Below are positions 27,867-37,095 of a stretch of DNA of 64,000 nt, one piece after another (the stretch's first letter is position 1; the number at the start of each line of letters is the position of its first letter). The notes beneath the pieces are model-generated. The model searched no databases. It was not told where the DNA came from and saw nothing but the letters and a program-made list of their open reading frames with translations. The position numbers and the translations under genes are program-made. Origin of the DNA: Thermoanaerobaculia bacterium. GTDB taxonomy: Bacteria; Acidobacteriota; Thermoanaerobaculia; Multivoradales; JAHZIX01. Where the stretch lies: contig JALXFE010000038.1 of the NCBI GenBank assembly GCA_027069135.1, positions 20,213-84,212 on the forward strand, written 5' to 3'.

Positions 27867-28751
27867 TTAGTGGGCGTGGGCCTCCTCGTGCTCCTCGCCA
27901 TGGTGAAAGACGACTGACATTCCAAGGAATAGGGCCGTCAGAAACGTGAAGATGAACGCCTGTAAGAAAGCGACGAAGATCTCCAGAAAGCTGATGGCGA
28001 CACTCCCGGCAATCACCGGGATGGCCACGGCGAAGCCGGCGGCGGCTCCCATACCGGTGCCAGCGCTCAGGATGAAGCTAAGGAGCACCGCCAAGAGAAC
28101 GTGGCCGGCCATCATGTTGGCGAAGAGCCGAACGGCCAACGAGAAGGTCTTGGCCACTAGGCCCACCAGCTCCAAGGGCACGAGCAGAGGGGCCAGCCAC
28201 AGCGGGCCTGGGTTGAAATGAGCGAGGTAGTCCTTGCCGCCGATTTTCAATCCGTTGTAGACCCAGAGCATCAAGGAGAGGATGGCGAGGGTCGCTGTGA
28301 CCCAGATATTGGCCGTCGGGGTGCCACCGATATGCACGCCGAACAGAGCCGGTGTCAGTACCCCGATGGGCAGTAGGCCCAATAGGTTGATGGTCAGGAT
28401 AAAGAAAAAGACCGTCCAGATGTACTTGATGAAGCGGTCGGTATAGGGGCCAAGGTTGGGCTCAGCGACCTCTTTGCGCAGATATTGGCAGATCGTCTCG
28501 ATGAAATTTGCCGGGCCGGAAGGAACCAATCGGGTGATTTCATCCGTCCCCTTCCTCCGTCGAACGAGCCGAGGCAGCAAGAGGATCAGGAGAAGCCCCG
28601 CGAACAACATCATGACGATGTGATCACTCAACAGCGTGATCTCCCCTTTGGGGGTGAAGAATCCCAGGTCTGCCTTCTCCGTAAACAACGGATGCTGAAC
28701 GATGTGATCCAGCGGGCTGCTTCCCGAGACGCTATTCAAACCGATCTTCAT
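27867..28751 (-). CDS. atpB: ATP synthase a subunit
   Basis: Stator channel subunit of Fo, 294 residues with about six membrane segments. The essential Arg lies in SLAVRLFANMMAGH; the C-terminal helix includes LEIFVAFLQAFIFTFLTALFL. The His/Glu-rich tail (HHGEEHEEAHAH) is a common feature of bacterial homologues. Its start overlaps the preceding atpI-like gene (ATGA). Confidence 0.95.
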   Translation of the reverse strand: MKIGLNSVSGSSPLDHIVQHPLFTEKADLGFFTPKGEITLLSDHIVMMLFAGLLLILLLPRLVRRRKGTDEITRLVPSGPANFIETICQYLRKEVAEPNLGPYTDRFIKYIWTVFFFILTINLLGLLPIGVLTPALFGVHIGGTPTANIWVTATLAILSLMLWVYNGLKIGGKDYLAHFNPGPLWLAPLLVPLELVGLVAKTFSLAVRLFANMMAGHVLLAVLLSFILSAGTGMGAAAGFAVAIPVIAGSVAISFLEIFVAFLQAFIFTFLTALFLGMSVVFHHGEEHEEAHAH

Positions 28752-29152
28752 GAGATCTCCAGAGGCTTCGGCCCCGAGTGTCCTATCGATGACCGCAGAA
28801 TGAACCGCGTCTCAAGGGGCAACATTGCCAGATAACCGATGGCGGTCCAGATCAATAAAGGTGCTTTGGGCAGGTTGCTGGCCAGCGCCAATACGACCGC
28901 CGCAACACTCGCCACTCCAAACCGGATTCCCATCGCCGCGAGGGCCAAAATCATGGTGTTTCGGGGCTCCGCCCTGACCACGGCCGTCGGCAGGGCGCCG
29001 AGCACACAGGCAACGAACCCTATCGAGCAGCCGACGACGAGCGCCGGCAAGGAACCCGGACCCGCCAGCCGACTCGTCGGTAGCACTCCCAGGGCTATGA
29101 GGGCGAGGGTGAGACCCGCGGCTGTGGCAACAAAGACGCTGTACCGGCTCAT
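28748..29152 (-). CDS. AtpI/AtpR-like small membrane protein of the ATP synthase operon
   Basis: 134 residues with four hydrophobic segments (FVATAAGLTLALIALGVL; LPALVVGCSIGFVACVLGAL; MILALAAMGIRFGVASVAAVVLAL; LLIWTAIGYLAMLPLETRFIL). It occupies the usual AtpI slot between atpZ and atpB, overlapping both by four bases. Such proteins assist c-ring assembly or Mg2+ handling. The family call rests mainly on position and topology. Confidence 0.7.
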   Translation of the reverse strand: MSRYSVFVATAAGLTLALIALGVLPTSRLAGPGSLPALVVGCSIGFVACVLGALPTAVVRAEPRNTMILALAAMGIRFGVASVAAVVLALASNLPKAPLLIWTAIGYLAMLPLETRFILRSSIGHSGPKPLEIS

Positions 29153-29421
29153 TCCGCTCCATCCGCCTCTGGGCCTGACCCCGTCTCCTCCGAAGCCGCC
29201 TTGGAATCGGCTCCGGATCGGGTGGCCATCAGGGCTTCCTGAATCATGTTGTACATGCCACCGACCAAACCGATGAAGACCCCTATCAGGAGACCCCAGG
29301 GCTTGGTGCCAAACCGACTGTCAATCCAGTAGCCCAACAATGTCAGGCCGGCGACCGCCGCGGCGAACTCTATCCCCAGGCCGGCAAAACGCATTCCACG
29401 AAACTTGGGCTTTCTCGACAA
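29149..29421 (-). CDS. atpZ: AtpZ-family protein, first gene of the ATP synthase operon
   Basis: 90 residues: two membrane helices (FAGLGIEFAAAVAGLTLLGYWIDSRF and WGLLIGVFIGLVGGMYNMIQEAL) with the typical G-YW-D-RFGT-PWGLLIG pattern, then an acidic tail. Pfam PF09527-type (AtpZ/AtpI, putative Mg2+/Ca2+ transport). Heads the operon atpZ-(atpI-like)-B-E-F-H-A-G-D-C. The gap 29422-29651 upstream should hold the operon promoter; no convincing -35/-10 was recognised. Confidence 0.85.
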   Translation of the reverse strand: MSRKPKFRGMRFAGLGIEFAAAVAGLTLLGYWIDSRFGTKPWGLLIGVFIGLVGGMYNMIQEALMATRSGADSKAASEETGSGPEADGAE

Positions 29422-29651
29422 GTTGCGCCTTCTCGGGCTGCGCCGTACCGGTCGCTAGTCTCTCCTCAGGCCAAGGCCCGGGAGTAAAAAGACTCGTTGA
29501 TCCTTACTTCTGAACGAGGTCCCGAATCCGCCGGCTTGCCTTGAGTTTCTCGTAGCTCCGGGTGATCGGCACACCTCGTTCTGTCAGAGGACTAAAGTGT
29601 AGCAATCTCAGAGACGCCGTTCAACCTTTGCGGCTACGATATTCGAGGAGA

Positions 29652-31055
29652 TCAAGCAAAGGACCGCCCACCCAGAACCGCCCAGATAATCCAGCCGATG
29701 GCCAACGGGCACACGAAGCGCAGCAGGAAGAGCCAAACCCCGTAAAGGGCAAATTTCCCATGGCCGATTTCGATCTCATCTCGGCTGAGATTCTTTGCCA
29801 GCCACCAGCCCGTGAAGAGGGCGATGCCAAGGCCGCCCAAGGGCAAGAACCAATTGGACGCCAGGTAGTCGACGATACTCAGGAAACCTCCGTTGCCCTT
29901 GAAGGTCAGGTCGGAGAAGAAGCTGCTCGCACCGAGAGACAGCGCAGAGGGGACGCCGAAGAGGCAGATCAGCGCACCGACGAAGACGGTAGCCTTGCGC
30001 CGCGCCCAGCCCTTGACGTCGATGAAGTAAGACACGATGACCTCGAGCAGCGAGATTGTCGACGTCAACGCCGCGAACGAGACCAGGAGGTAAAAGACCG
30101 GCGAGAGGATTGCTCCCCCCGGCATTGCATAGAACATTCGCGGCAGGGTCGTGAAAAGGATCGTCGCACTCTTGGTGAACGTCTCTTCCCGGGCGGCCTC
30201 CGGCACGCTGAAAATAATCGAGAACATGATCAGTGAAGCCAGCAAGGCGATGAGCGTATCCAGGAAGCAGATCGTCACCGCCGCCCGCGGCAGGGACTGC
30301 CGCCGAGAGACATAGGAGCCGTAGGTGATCATGGCTCCCATTCCCAGAGAGAGCGTAAAGAAGGCGTGGCCTATCGCCTCGAGGGCTCCGTCGGCGGTAA
30401 TCGGCCCGATATGGAAGAGGAAGTTGAGGGCCTCCGAGAAGCCCGCTGTCCTCGAAGAGACGACCGCCAGAAGAACCAACACAGCAAAGAGCACGGGCAT
30501 CAGAATCTTGGTCGTACGTTCGATGCCCCCTTTGACCCCCATGGCCACCACGCCGACGGTGATAGCGATGAAGAATACCTGGAGCCCCGTCTGCAACCAG
30601 CCATTGGCAAGAAAAGCCCCGAAGCTCGGACCCAGAGAATCAGCGATCTCCGGTGTGAATCCGGACATCGACCACCCCAGGCATTTGACGAAGTAATAGG
30701 CCGTCCAACCGGCGATCACCGCGTAGTAGGAGAGGATCGTAAAGCCGGCGAGAATCCCGAGCCAGCCGACCCAAGACCAACCCTTGCTTGTCCCGGAGCT
30801 CTTGGCCAGAGCCAGGAAAGCGCCGACCGGGCTCTGCTCCGTCCGTCGTCCGATCACCACTTCGGCCAACATGATGGGGGCCCCGATGAGCAAGATGGCG
30901 AGAAGGTAGACGACGACGAAGGAGCCCCCCTCGTTCTCGTAGGCGATGTACGGAAATTTCCAGATATTGCCCAGGCCGATAGCAGATCCTGCCGCCGCAA
31001 GGACAAAACCGAAATTTCCGAATCGATCCCGCGCCTTCGCTACCTTCGCTGACAT
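29652..31055 (-). CDS. Sodium-dependent transporter, SNF/NSS family
   Basis: 467 residues, about 12 membrane helices of LeuT type. The Na+/substrate site motif GSAIGLGNIWKFPYIAYENEGG is at residues 18-40; further helices include ITYGSYVSRRQSLPRAA. It imports amino acids or related amines driven by Na+; the substrate is unknown. It lies upstream of the atp operon, on the same strand but separated by 230 bases, so it is probably an independent unit. Confidence 0.92.
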   Translation of the reverse strand: MSAKVAKARDRFGNFGFVLAAAGSAIGLGNIWKFPYIAYENEGGSFVVVYLLAILLIGAPIMLAEVVIGRRTEQSPVGAFLALAKSSGTSKGWSWVGWLGILAGFTILSYYAVIAGWTAYYFVKCLGWSMSGFTPEIADSLGPSFGAFLANGWLQTGLQVFFIAITVGVVAMGVKGGIERTTKILMPVLFAVLVLLAVVSSRTAGFSEALNFLFHIGPITADGALEAIGHAFFTLSLGMGAMITYGSYVSRRQSLPRAAVTICFLDTLIALLASLIMFSIIFSVPEAAREETFTKSATILFTTLPRMFYAMPGGAILSPVFYLLVSFAALTSTISLLEVIVSYFIDVKGWARRKATVFVGALICLFGVPSALSLGASSFFSDLTFKGNGGFLSIVDYLASNWFLPLGGLGIALFTGWWLAKNLSRDEIEIGHGKFALYGVWLFLLRFVCPLAIGWIIWAVLGGRSFA

Positions 31056-31193
31056 GAATTACCTCCTGCGAGCCGGAGCACTCTTGCCCGCCCTCTCAGC
31101 GCTACTCGCAGAGATTCCTGTCACGACCGAAGGGCTGCTGGTGCTTTCGAGGAAATGAATGACTCTTTTGCCAGCATATCAAACACGGAAAAA

Positions 31194-31850
31194 TCAGGGG
31201 CGGAAGCGGTAGGTCTGCGAACGACTCCACCGGTCCCCCAGCGAGCGACCGGAAAGTGCGACGAGCAAGGGCAGTCCCAATAGGGCGAAGGTCAAGATCG
31301 CCGCCCCCCACCGCAGGGCCGTTTGGGGAAACGTCAGGTTCTCCTCTTCCATGGTGCGCACGAAGAGCCCCAAGCTCGCCATCCCGGGAGTCTGCCCCCA
31401 GAAAGCCATGGGTACGACGCAATACAAGAAGGAGAAGGCCAGTAAAAAGACTGCATAGGCAGGAGCGTGGGACATCGCTGGCCCGAGGCCCAGCAGACTC
31501 TGGCCCAGAATCGCCAAGACAAGAACCCCTCCGTGAACCGCCAGGTCTGCCAATCCGCTCAGGAGACGCAACCCGAAGGTCGCCGACTCGAGCTGCGGCT
31601 CTGGCACCTCCTCATCCGAGGGCTCGGAAACTTCTTCCGGGTCCGGATCCTTACCTACCGGGGCCTCCACCGGAGACTCTTTGCCCCTTCCGGCCTGCGC
31701 GGCCGGTAGCTCCGGGAATAGGGGCAGGTCGCCTGCACCTTCTGGTTCCGCTGGCTTCTCGATGGGGTCTTCCGGCTCCTCCGCCGCTGGGCGCAAAGGC
31801 AGATCGAAGGCGAGATGAGACTGATCCGGAGAGCGACCGGACCGCTTCAT
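31194..31850 (-). CDS. RDD-family membrane protein with acidic N-terminal region
   Basis: 218 residues. The first 100 are Pro/Glu/Asp-rich and probably disordered; the RDD domain follows with LRLLSGLADLAVHGG (the RDD signature varies here: L-AD), then three membrane helices (VLVLAILGQSLLGL; YAVFLLAFSFLYCVVPMAFWGQTPGMASLGL; WGAAILTFALLGLPLLVAL). Function of RDD proteins is poorly defined. Start overlaps the stop of the preceding TPR gene, so the pair is probably co-translated. Confidence 0.75.
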   Translation of the reverse strand: MKRSGRSPDQSHLAFDLPLRPAAEEPEDPIEKPAEPEGAGDLPLFPELPAAQAGRGKESPVEAPVGKDPDPEEVSEPSDEEVPEPQLESATFGLRLLSGLADLAVHGGVLVLAILGQSLLGLGPAMSHAPAYAVFLLAFSFLYCVVPMAFWGQTPGMASLGLFVRTMEEENLTFPQTALRWGAAILTFALLGLPLLVALSGRSLGDRWSRSQTYRFRP

Positions 31851-34255
31851 GTCGTGCGGTAGGGGAGATACTTGACGTAGATGCGATAGAGAAGATCTTC
31901 GGGACGGACCAAATAGGCTTCGGAGAACTGGAGATGGCGAGCCAGCTCCGAATCCCCCGGGTCGAGTCCGACGGCCTCCTGGAAGTTCTCCTTGGCTTGC
32001 TGCTGATTACCTCGTTGAAGCTCGCGCACTCCGAGATTGTAGTAGCAGTCGACGATCAGCCGCAGAAGATCCGGGTTCTCCGGATCCCCACTCTTGCGCC
32101 GCCAGAGGTCCTGCAGGGCCTGAACCCACTCCCGCTGCTCCATGAGATCGAAAGCGCTCTTGAGGGGTTGCAGGTGGTCGTCGGCAGTCGCCTGCAGGGT
32201 GCTCTCTTCCCCTTCCAGCGGTGAGATCTTCGCCGCTGCCTGGAGGGCCTCACGGACCCGCAAGAACTCTCCGGTCTCGGCGTAGGAGCGGGCAGCGGCG
32301 GTAAGACTCTGCCTTTGGGCGACCAACTCCGGTGCCAGGACAGGTTCCGGCTCGGCCTCGACGACGGTCCATTCCGCAATCAGCTCCTGAGCTTTCTGAT
32401 GATGAGAGCTCGTGGCAGGAAGCCGCCGGAGTTGAGCGATGGCCTGCTCCGTCTTGCCGTTCGAGTGGAGTTTCTCCGCTCGCTGAATCGGATTGAGCCG
32501 GGGCCTCTGGGGCCCCAGCACTGCGTCGTCCCCGGCGTTGGGGAAGAATGAGCTCCGATGAGAGAAAACGTACCAACCCCCGACGAGAACCAAGACCAAG
32601 ACTCCGAGGCCGATGGCCAGAAAAGGGGATCTTGCAGCCTTGGAGCTACTGGCCTTGGCCATGGGCTCTACCGCGGGCCGGGCCGGGCCCAGGGCTCCGG
32701 CCTGGATTTCTCCGGGGGCGGGGGGAATGAGAATTTCCTCGAGGAGTTCCTTGTTCCCACCGGGAGGTTCGCTCGCTGGGGTCAGAGTCCCCAGGCTCTC
32801 TTCGGCGGCAGGCACCGGCGGCGACGCACCTCCGGCAAGGAGTTGCTCCAAGCGCTCCTGGGCTGCGACATGGCCGGGGTGAATCTCGAGAACTCTCTCG
32901 AAGGCTGCCTTTGCCTTTTCAGCATCACCGGCACCCCAGGCATCGAGTCCTTCATGGAACACCTCTTCTACGGCCCGCTCGTTCTCCGCCTTGAGATTCC
33001 TCGCCTTCTCGATCCGCAGGGACGCTTCTTCGTTGTCGATATCGATGAGAAAGATCCGAGACCAGACATCGATAGCCCCCTGGTAGTCCCCTTTTTCAAA
33101 GGTCGCTTGGCCGTCGTTGAGGAGGTCCTGAACCCGGCCCCCGCTCTCGCGGGTATCTGTGAGGGCCTCAGCCTGTGCCGGTTCACCGCCCGCAGCCTGG
33201 TCGCTGATCGACAGGAGATCGAAGGGATCCCCGCCGACCTCGTCATCCCCCAACTCGAGGTCGCCCCCGCCGGTGGTCTCCGCCTCAAAAGCCAAGGGGT
33301 CATCCTCCGGAGCGGGGGGTTGACCGACCAGCGGATCCGAGCCCGGGCCCGCCGCATCGAAGGCATCCAACGGATCCTCGACGGAGGATTCGGCTCCTCC
33401 GGTGATGGAATCCTCCACCGGCGCGAGATCCGCAAATGGGTCGGAGATCTCTGCGGGGTCTGCAGGCGCTGGAGGGTCTGCAGAAAGGGTGCTCTCAGCA
33501 CGGTCCGGTTCTTGCCCTAGACCTTCTTGCCCTAGACCTCCTTGCCCTAGAGCACCGAGGGGATCGTCACTGAGGGCGGGCTCCTGCCCCAGGGCCCCCA
33601 GGGGATCGTCGCCGAGAGCGGGCTCCTCCAGCGGTACCGGGCCTCCATCGAGCCGAAAGCTGGTCACCGGCTCATCGAAATCCAAGCTGAACGCCGAAGA
33701 TCCCGAGCCCTCTCCGGCGTCGGTCCCGGCTTCCGGCAGGGGCGTGCCAACGACCGTTGCCAGAGCCGCCGAGAGCTTGAGGAGACGAGGATGCTGCGGA
33801 TCCAGGGCCCGAGCCTTGCTCAGCAGGCTGTCCGCTCGATCGGGGTCACCGCTCTTAAGGGCGGCGTCGGCGGAGTCCAGGAAACTGCTGACGTAGGGCG
33901 ATGCTTCTACCAGCTCCTGGGCTCTCGCCATCAGAGCAGCTACGGCCGGGTCACCGGCCACCAGAGCCGAATTCGCCCGACCGATGTCCAAGGCTTCTTT
34001 GAACCGCCGTTCGTCCAACAACGCTGTGATCTCGGATACCGAGCTCGTCGGCGAAGCCGCAGCCGGGGCCGATTGGAGCTCGCGAGCCAGTTTCTTTGCC
34101 GGCTGGAATTCCGGGTCCAGTTTCAGGATGAAGTCGCATCCCAGGAGGGCTTCATTCTCTTTGCTCTGGCGAACCGATTCCAGAGTCTGCTCGAAGGTCG
34201 AGACGATGCGCTCTTTGATGTCGTCGGGAAGGGCTGCGTTTCCGGGGTATTCCAT
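31847..34255 (-). CDS. TPR-repeat protein with a single membrane helix
   Basis: About 802 residues; start chosen at MEYPGNAALPDD (34255). N-terminal helical/TPR region to about 200, then a long acidic disordered segment with internal repeats (DDPLGALGQ units, encoded around 33510-33615), another TPR pair (DYQGAIDVWSRIFLIDIDNEEA; AEKAKAAFERVLEIHPGHVAAQERLEQLL), a membrane helix (FLAIGLGVLVLVLVGGWYVF, about residue 540) and C-terminal TPRs ending LLYRIYVKYLPYRTT. The layout is like a FrzS/social-motility or bactofilin-type scaffold, but I assign no function. Coupled to the RDD gene. Confidence 0.8.
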   Translation of the reverse strand: MEYPGNAALPDDIKERIVSTFEQTLESVRQSKENEALLGCDFILKLDPEFQPAKKLARELQSAPAAASPTSSVSEITALLDERRFKEALDIGRANSALVAGDPAVAALMARAQELVEASPYVSSFLDSADAALKSGDPDRADSLLSKARALDPQHPRLLKLSAALATVVGTPLPEAGTDAGEGSGSSAFSLDFDEPVTSFRLDGGPVPLEEPALGDDPLGALGQEPALSDDPLGALGQGGLGQEGLGQEPDRAESTLSADPPAPADPAEISDPFADLAPVEDSITGGAESSVEDPLDAFDAAGPGSDPLVGQPPAPEDDPLAFEAETTGGGDLELGDDEVGGDPFDLLSISDQAAGGEPAQAEALTDTRESGGRVQDLLNDGQATFEKGDYQGAIDVWSRIFLIDIDNEEASLRIEKARNLKAENERAVEEVFHEGLDAWGAGDAEKAKAAFERVLEIHPGHVAAQERLEQLLAGGASPPVPAAEESLGTLTPASEPPGGNKELLEEILIPPAPGEIQAGALGPARPAVEPMAKASSSKAARSPFLAIGLGVLVLVLVGGWYVFSHRSSFFPNAGDDAVLGPQRPRLNPIQRAEKLHSNGKTEQAIAQLRRLPATSSHHQKAQELIAEWTVVEAEPEPVLAPELVAQRQSLTAAARSYAETGEFLRVREALQAAAKISPLEGEESTLQATADDHLQPLKSAFDLMEQREWVQALQDLWRRKSGDPENPDLLRLIVDCYYNLGVRELQRGNQQQAKENFQEAVGLDPGDSELARHLQFSEAYLVRPEDLLYRIYVKYLPYRTT

Positions 34256-34372
34256 ACTCGTGAGCTTCTCTTTTCGGCACAGAGGCGTTCGGACAAGCAT
34301 GCTAGCAGACGCTCATTGCCCCGACAATCGCCCCGCGACAGCAACCTCACCGAGAAGTCGAGGCCGCGCTCC

Positions 34373-35806
34373 TCACACGGTCTCAAGGCCCTCCAAGAGC
34401 CGCTGCGGAAGGCCCTCGAAAGCTCCCGAAGACATGGTCACCAAGAGATCTCCGGGGCGGGCCTCAGCCAGAGTGGCATTGCAGAGGTCGTCGATACTTG
34501 CACAGGGGGTGACCCTTAAGCCCCGCTCGGCGAGCTCTCGGGCCAACGCTTCCCGATCCAGCACTTCGTCGGCCAAAAGACGACCTTCGTGGTAGACCGG
34601 AGCGAGGAATACGCGGTCCGCATGCACGAAGGCTTCGAGATATAGCGGATGGAAAATATTTCGCCCGGCGGAGAGACTACGGGGTTCGAACAATGCCGCC
34701 ACTCGACGCCCCGGATAGCGGCCTCGAATCGCTTTCAGTGTTGCCGCAACCGCCGTCGGGTGGTGGGCGAAGTCGTGGACGACCGTCACGCCGCCCACGG
34801 TGCCGAGCTCTTCCAAGCGCCCTCTCGCACCCTCGAAGGAAGAAAACGCTCTGACCACCGCCTCGACCTCGAGGCCATCCCGTCGAGCCGCTGCCCACAC
34901 CGCCAGAGAATTCAGAACATTGTGGTGCCCGGAAAGCCCCAGATGCACCTCGATGGGCCCCTCCTCCCCCGGTAGGCGGAACCGACAGCCATCCGTCGCT
35001 TCGTGAATCCCCGCCGCGCCACCGATGGGTCGGAGATCGTTGCCCTCTTCGAGACCGTAGAAGATCACCGGGCATGCGGCCTCTCGAGCCGCTGCACGAA
35101 CCTCCGGGTGGTCTCCCCAGGCGATCAGGGCCCCCTCCGGAGGCAATAGCTTCACAGCCTTGCGAAAGGCCCGGCGAAGAGATTCGAAATCCGGATAGAG
35201 ATCCGCGTGATCGTACTCGACGCTGGTGAGAATCAAGGTCTCCGGCTGATAATGGAGAAACTTCGCACCGCGGTCGAAATACGAGGCGTTGTACTCGTCA
35301 CCCTCGATGATGAATCGATTTCCGGTCCCCAATTCGAAGCTCTTTCCAAGGTTTCTCGGCACGCCTCCGATGAGGTAGCTGGGATCCCGGCCGGTCTGGG
35401 AATACACCCAGGTTGCCAGGCTCGTCGTCGTGGTCTTGCCATGGGTTCCCGCCACCACCAGGGGGCTTTGGCCGGGGAGCAGGAACCTCGCGATGGCCTG
35501 GGGCATCGAGATCCGCTCCACGCCCAGAGCTTCCGCCCGCTGGGCCTCCGGGTTGGAGCGGTGAACGGCGTTTCCGACGATGACCAGATCCGGTGCTGAC
35601 CCCTTACTTCCGGCGGATAGATGATCCGCGTCGAAACCGACCACCGGCTGGATGCCGGCTCGCTCCAACAACGTGCTCATGGGTGGGTAGAGTGGACCAT
35701 CGGAGCCTGTCACCTTGTGGCCCAGCTCTTGCAAAAGGCAGGCGAGAGGGGCCATGCCCGTCCCACCGATGGCGATGAAATGAATGTTCAGTTGTTTGGA
35801 TGTCAC
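34373..35806 (-). CDS. mpl: UDP-MurNAc:L-Ala-gamma-D-Glu-meso-DAP ligase Mpl
   Basis: Peptidoglycan-recycling ligase, 477 residues; it attaches recovered tripeptide to UDP-MurNAc. Mur-ligase hallmarks: HFIAIGGTGMAPLACLLQELGHKVTGSD at the N-terminus, ATP-binding GTHGKTTTTSLATW near residue 119, FIIEGDEYNASYFDRGAKFLHYQPE and HHPTAVAATLKAIRGRYPGRRV. The GGTGMAP form and EGDEYNASYFDR favour Mpl over MurC. Recycling implies a meso-DAP, diderm-type wall. Confidence 0.92.
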   Translation of the reverse strand: MTSKQLNIHFIAIGGTGMAPLACLLQELGHKVTGSDGPLYPPMSTLLERAGIQPVVGFDADHLSAGSKGSAPDLVIVGNAVHRSNPEAQRAEALGVERISMPQAIARFLLPGQSPLVVAGTHGKTTTTSLATWVYSQTGRDPSYLIGGVPRNLGKSFELGTGNRFIIEGDEYNASYFDRGAKFLHYQPETLILTSVEYDHADLYPDFESLRRAFRKAVKLLPPEGALIAWGDHPEVRAAAREAACPVIFYGLEEGNDLRPIGGAAGIHEATDGCRFRLPGEEGPIEVHLGLSGHHNVLNSLAVWAAARRDGLEVEAVVRAFSSFEGARGRLEELGTVGGVTVVHDFAHHPTAVAATLKAIRGRYPGRRVAALFEPRSLSAGRNIFHPLYLEAFVHADRVFLAPVYHEGRLLADEVLDREALARELAERGLRVTPCASIDDLCNATLAEARPGDLLVTMSSGAFEGLPQRLLEGLETV

Positions 35807-35932
35807 GGTGGGGTTCAGCCCTCAATTTGCCAGTGTAACATTGCCTTTCAGCGAATCGTACGCAGCTTGACACCGCCTCCCTGCGGCCAAGCCTGTCTGC
35901 GGCCCAGAGGCTAACGCGGAGGAACACCGAGA

Positions 35933-36973
35933 ATGAAATTTCTTGCAGCAAGCGCCATTTTGGCATTCGGCACCATGGCTACAGTCAGCGCCACCCCGGC
36001 CGTCGAGAGCGCAACCGCCACGGCGGAGGCCGTCGCAGCCAAGCCCAAAGCGGTGGTTGCTGAGCCGATGAAGGACCTTGGGATCGTCCCCAAGGGCAAT
36101 AAAGCGAAGGTCGAATTCGTGATCCGCAACGAGGGGACGGCACCTTTGTCCATCACCGAGGTTCGGCCGGCCTGCGGTTGCACCGTCGCCAACTTCGACA
36201 AGACCATCGCCCCCGGGGCGGAGGGGAAAGTCCGGGCGAGCCTGGATACGACCAACCTCTACGGCGCCAACTCGAAGACCATCACCGTCTATACCAACGA
36301 CGCAGCGAATCCGTCCATCGTCTTGACCATCAAGAGCGACGTCAAACCCTATATCAACGCCGTTCCCGGCTACGCACGCTTCAACGTCGTGCGCCTCGAA
36401 AAAGAAGGGTCGATCACACAGACTCTCTGGTCCGAAGACGGCGAGGACTTCAAGATCCTCTCCGCCGAGGTTCCCGCTCCCTTCATGAAGGCGACGTTCC
36501 GTGAAGCGAAAGAGGACGAGAAGGACGAGAACGGCAAGGGTCGACAGTGGCTGGTGGAGCTCCACCTGGCCCCGGATGCACCGGTGGGTGCCCTGACCAA
36601 GCACCTGGTGATCACCACTGACCACCCGAAGCAGAAGACCGTCAAAATTCCGGTGTCCGGATTCGTCCGCCCGGTCCTCGCGGTCTCTCCGCCGACGGCA
36701 AACTTTCGCAAAATCGCCCAGGAAGAAACCAAGCGCACCAATCTCCTGGTCCGAAACTTCGCCACCGAGAACATCAAGGTCACCGGAGTGACGAGCAGCC
36801 TCAAGAGCTTGAAGGCCTACCTCGTTTCCGTCGAAGAGGGCCGGCGCTACCGCGTCAACCTGGAGATGGCTCCGGAAATGCCCAAAGGCCCTTTCACCGG
36901 CACTCTCACCATCAAGACGGATAGCCCCAAGGTACCGGAGCTCGAGGTCGAAGTGAAAGGCAACGTCATCTAG
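35933..36973 (+). CDS. DUF1573 exported protein
   Basis: 346 residues with a Sec signal (KFLAASAILAFGTMATVSA). The DUF1573 beta-sandwich is clear: KDLGIVPKGNKAKVEFVIRNEG, ITEVRPACGCTVANFDKTIAPG and ASLDTTNLYG; two further related beta-sandwich segments follow, for example PKQKTVKIPVSGFV and FTGTLTIKTDSPKVPELEVEVKG. ASH/MSP-type modules of this sort are often periplasmic and carry the CGC motif seen here. The stop codon TAG is also the first triplet of a TAGCAGCCCG repeat-end motif. Confidence 0.88.
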   Translation: MKFLAASAILAFGTMATVSATPAVESATATAEAVAAKPKAVVAEPMKDLGIVPKGNKAKVEFVIRNEGTAPLSITEVRPACGCTVANFDKTIAPGAEGKVRASLDTTNLYGANSKTITVYTNDAANPSIVLTIKSDVKPYINAVPGYARFNVVRLEKEGSITQTLWSEDGEDFKILSAEVPAPFMKATFREAKEDEKDENGKGRQWLVELHLAPDAPVGALTKHLVITTDHPKQKTVKIPVSGFVRPVLAVSPPTANFRKIAQEETKRTNLLVRNFATENIKVTGVTSSLKSLKAYLVSVEEGRRYRVNLEMAPEMPKGPFTGTLTIKTDSPKVPELEVEVKGNVI

Positions 36974-37000
36974 CAGCCCGAGGCATCGCGGAAGAGAAAA

Positions 37001-37033
37001 GGGATCTCGGGACAACCCCTGAGATCCCCTTTT
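37001..37033 (+). terminator. Rho-independent terminator after the DUF1573 gene
   Basis: GGGATCTC pairs with GAGATCCC around an inner GGG/CCC, followed by CTTTTC. It lies between the convergent DUF1573 and rph genes. Two direct copies of a 21-base unit (CACTTGAGGGAATAGAACC) follow at 37034 and 37055. Confidence 0.8.
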
Positions 37034-37095
37034 CACTTGAGGGAATAGAACCGCCACTTGAGGGAATAGAACCACGGTGGCCTTCCCCCGGGCGC

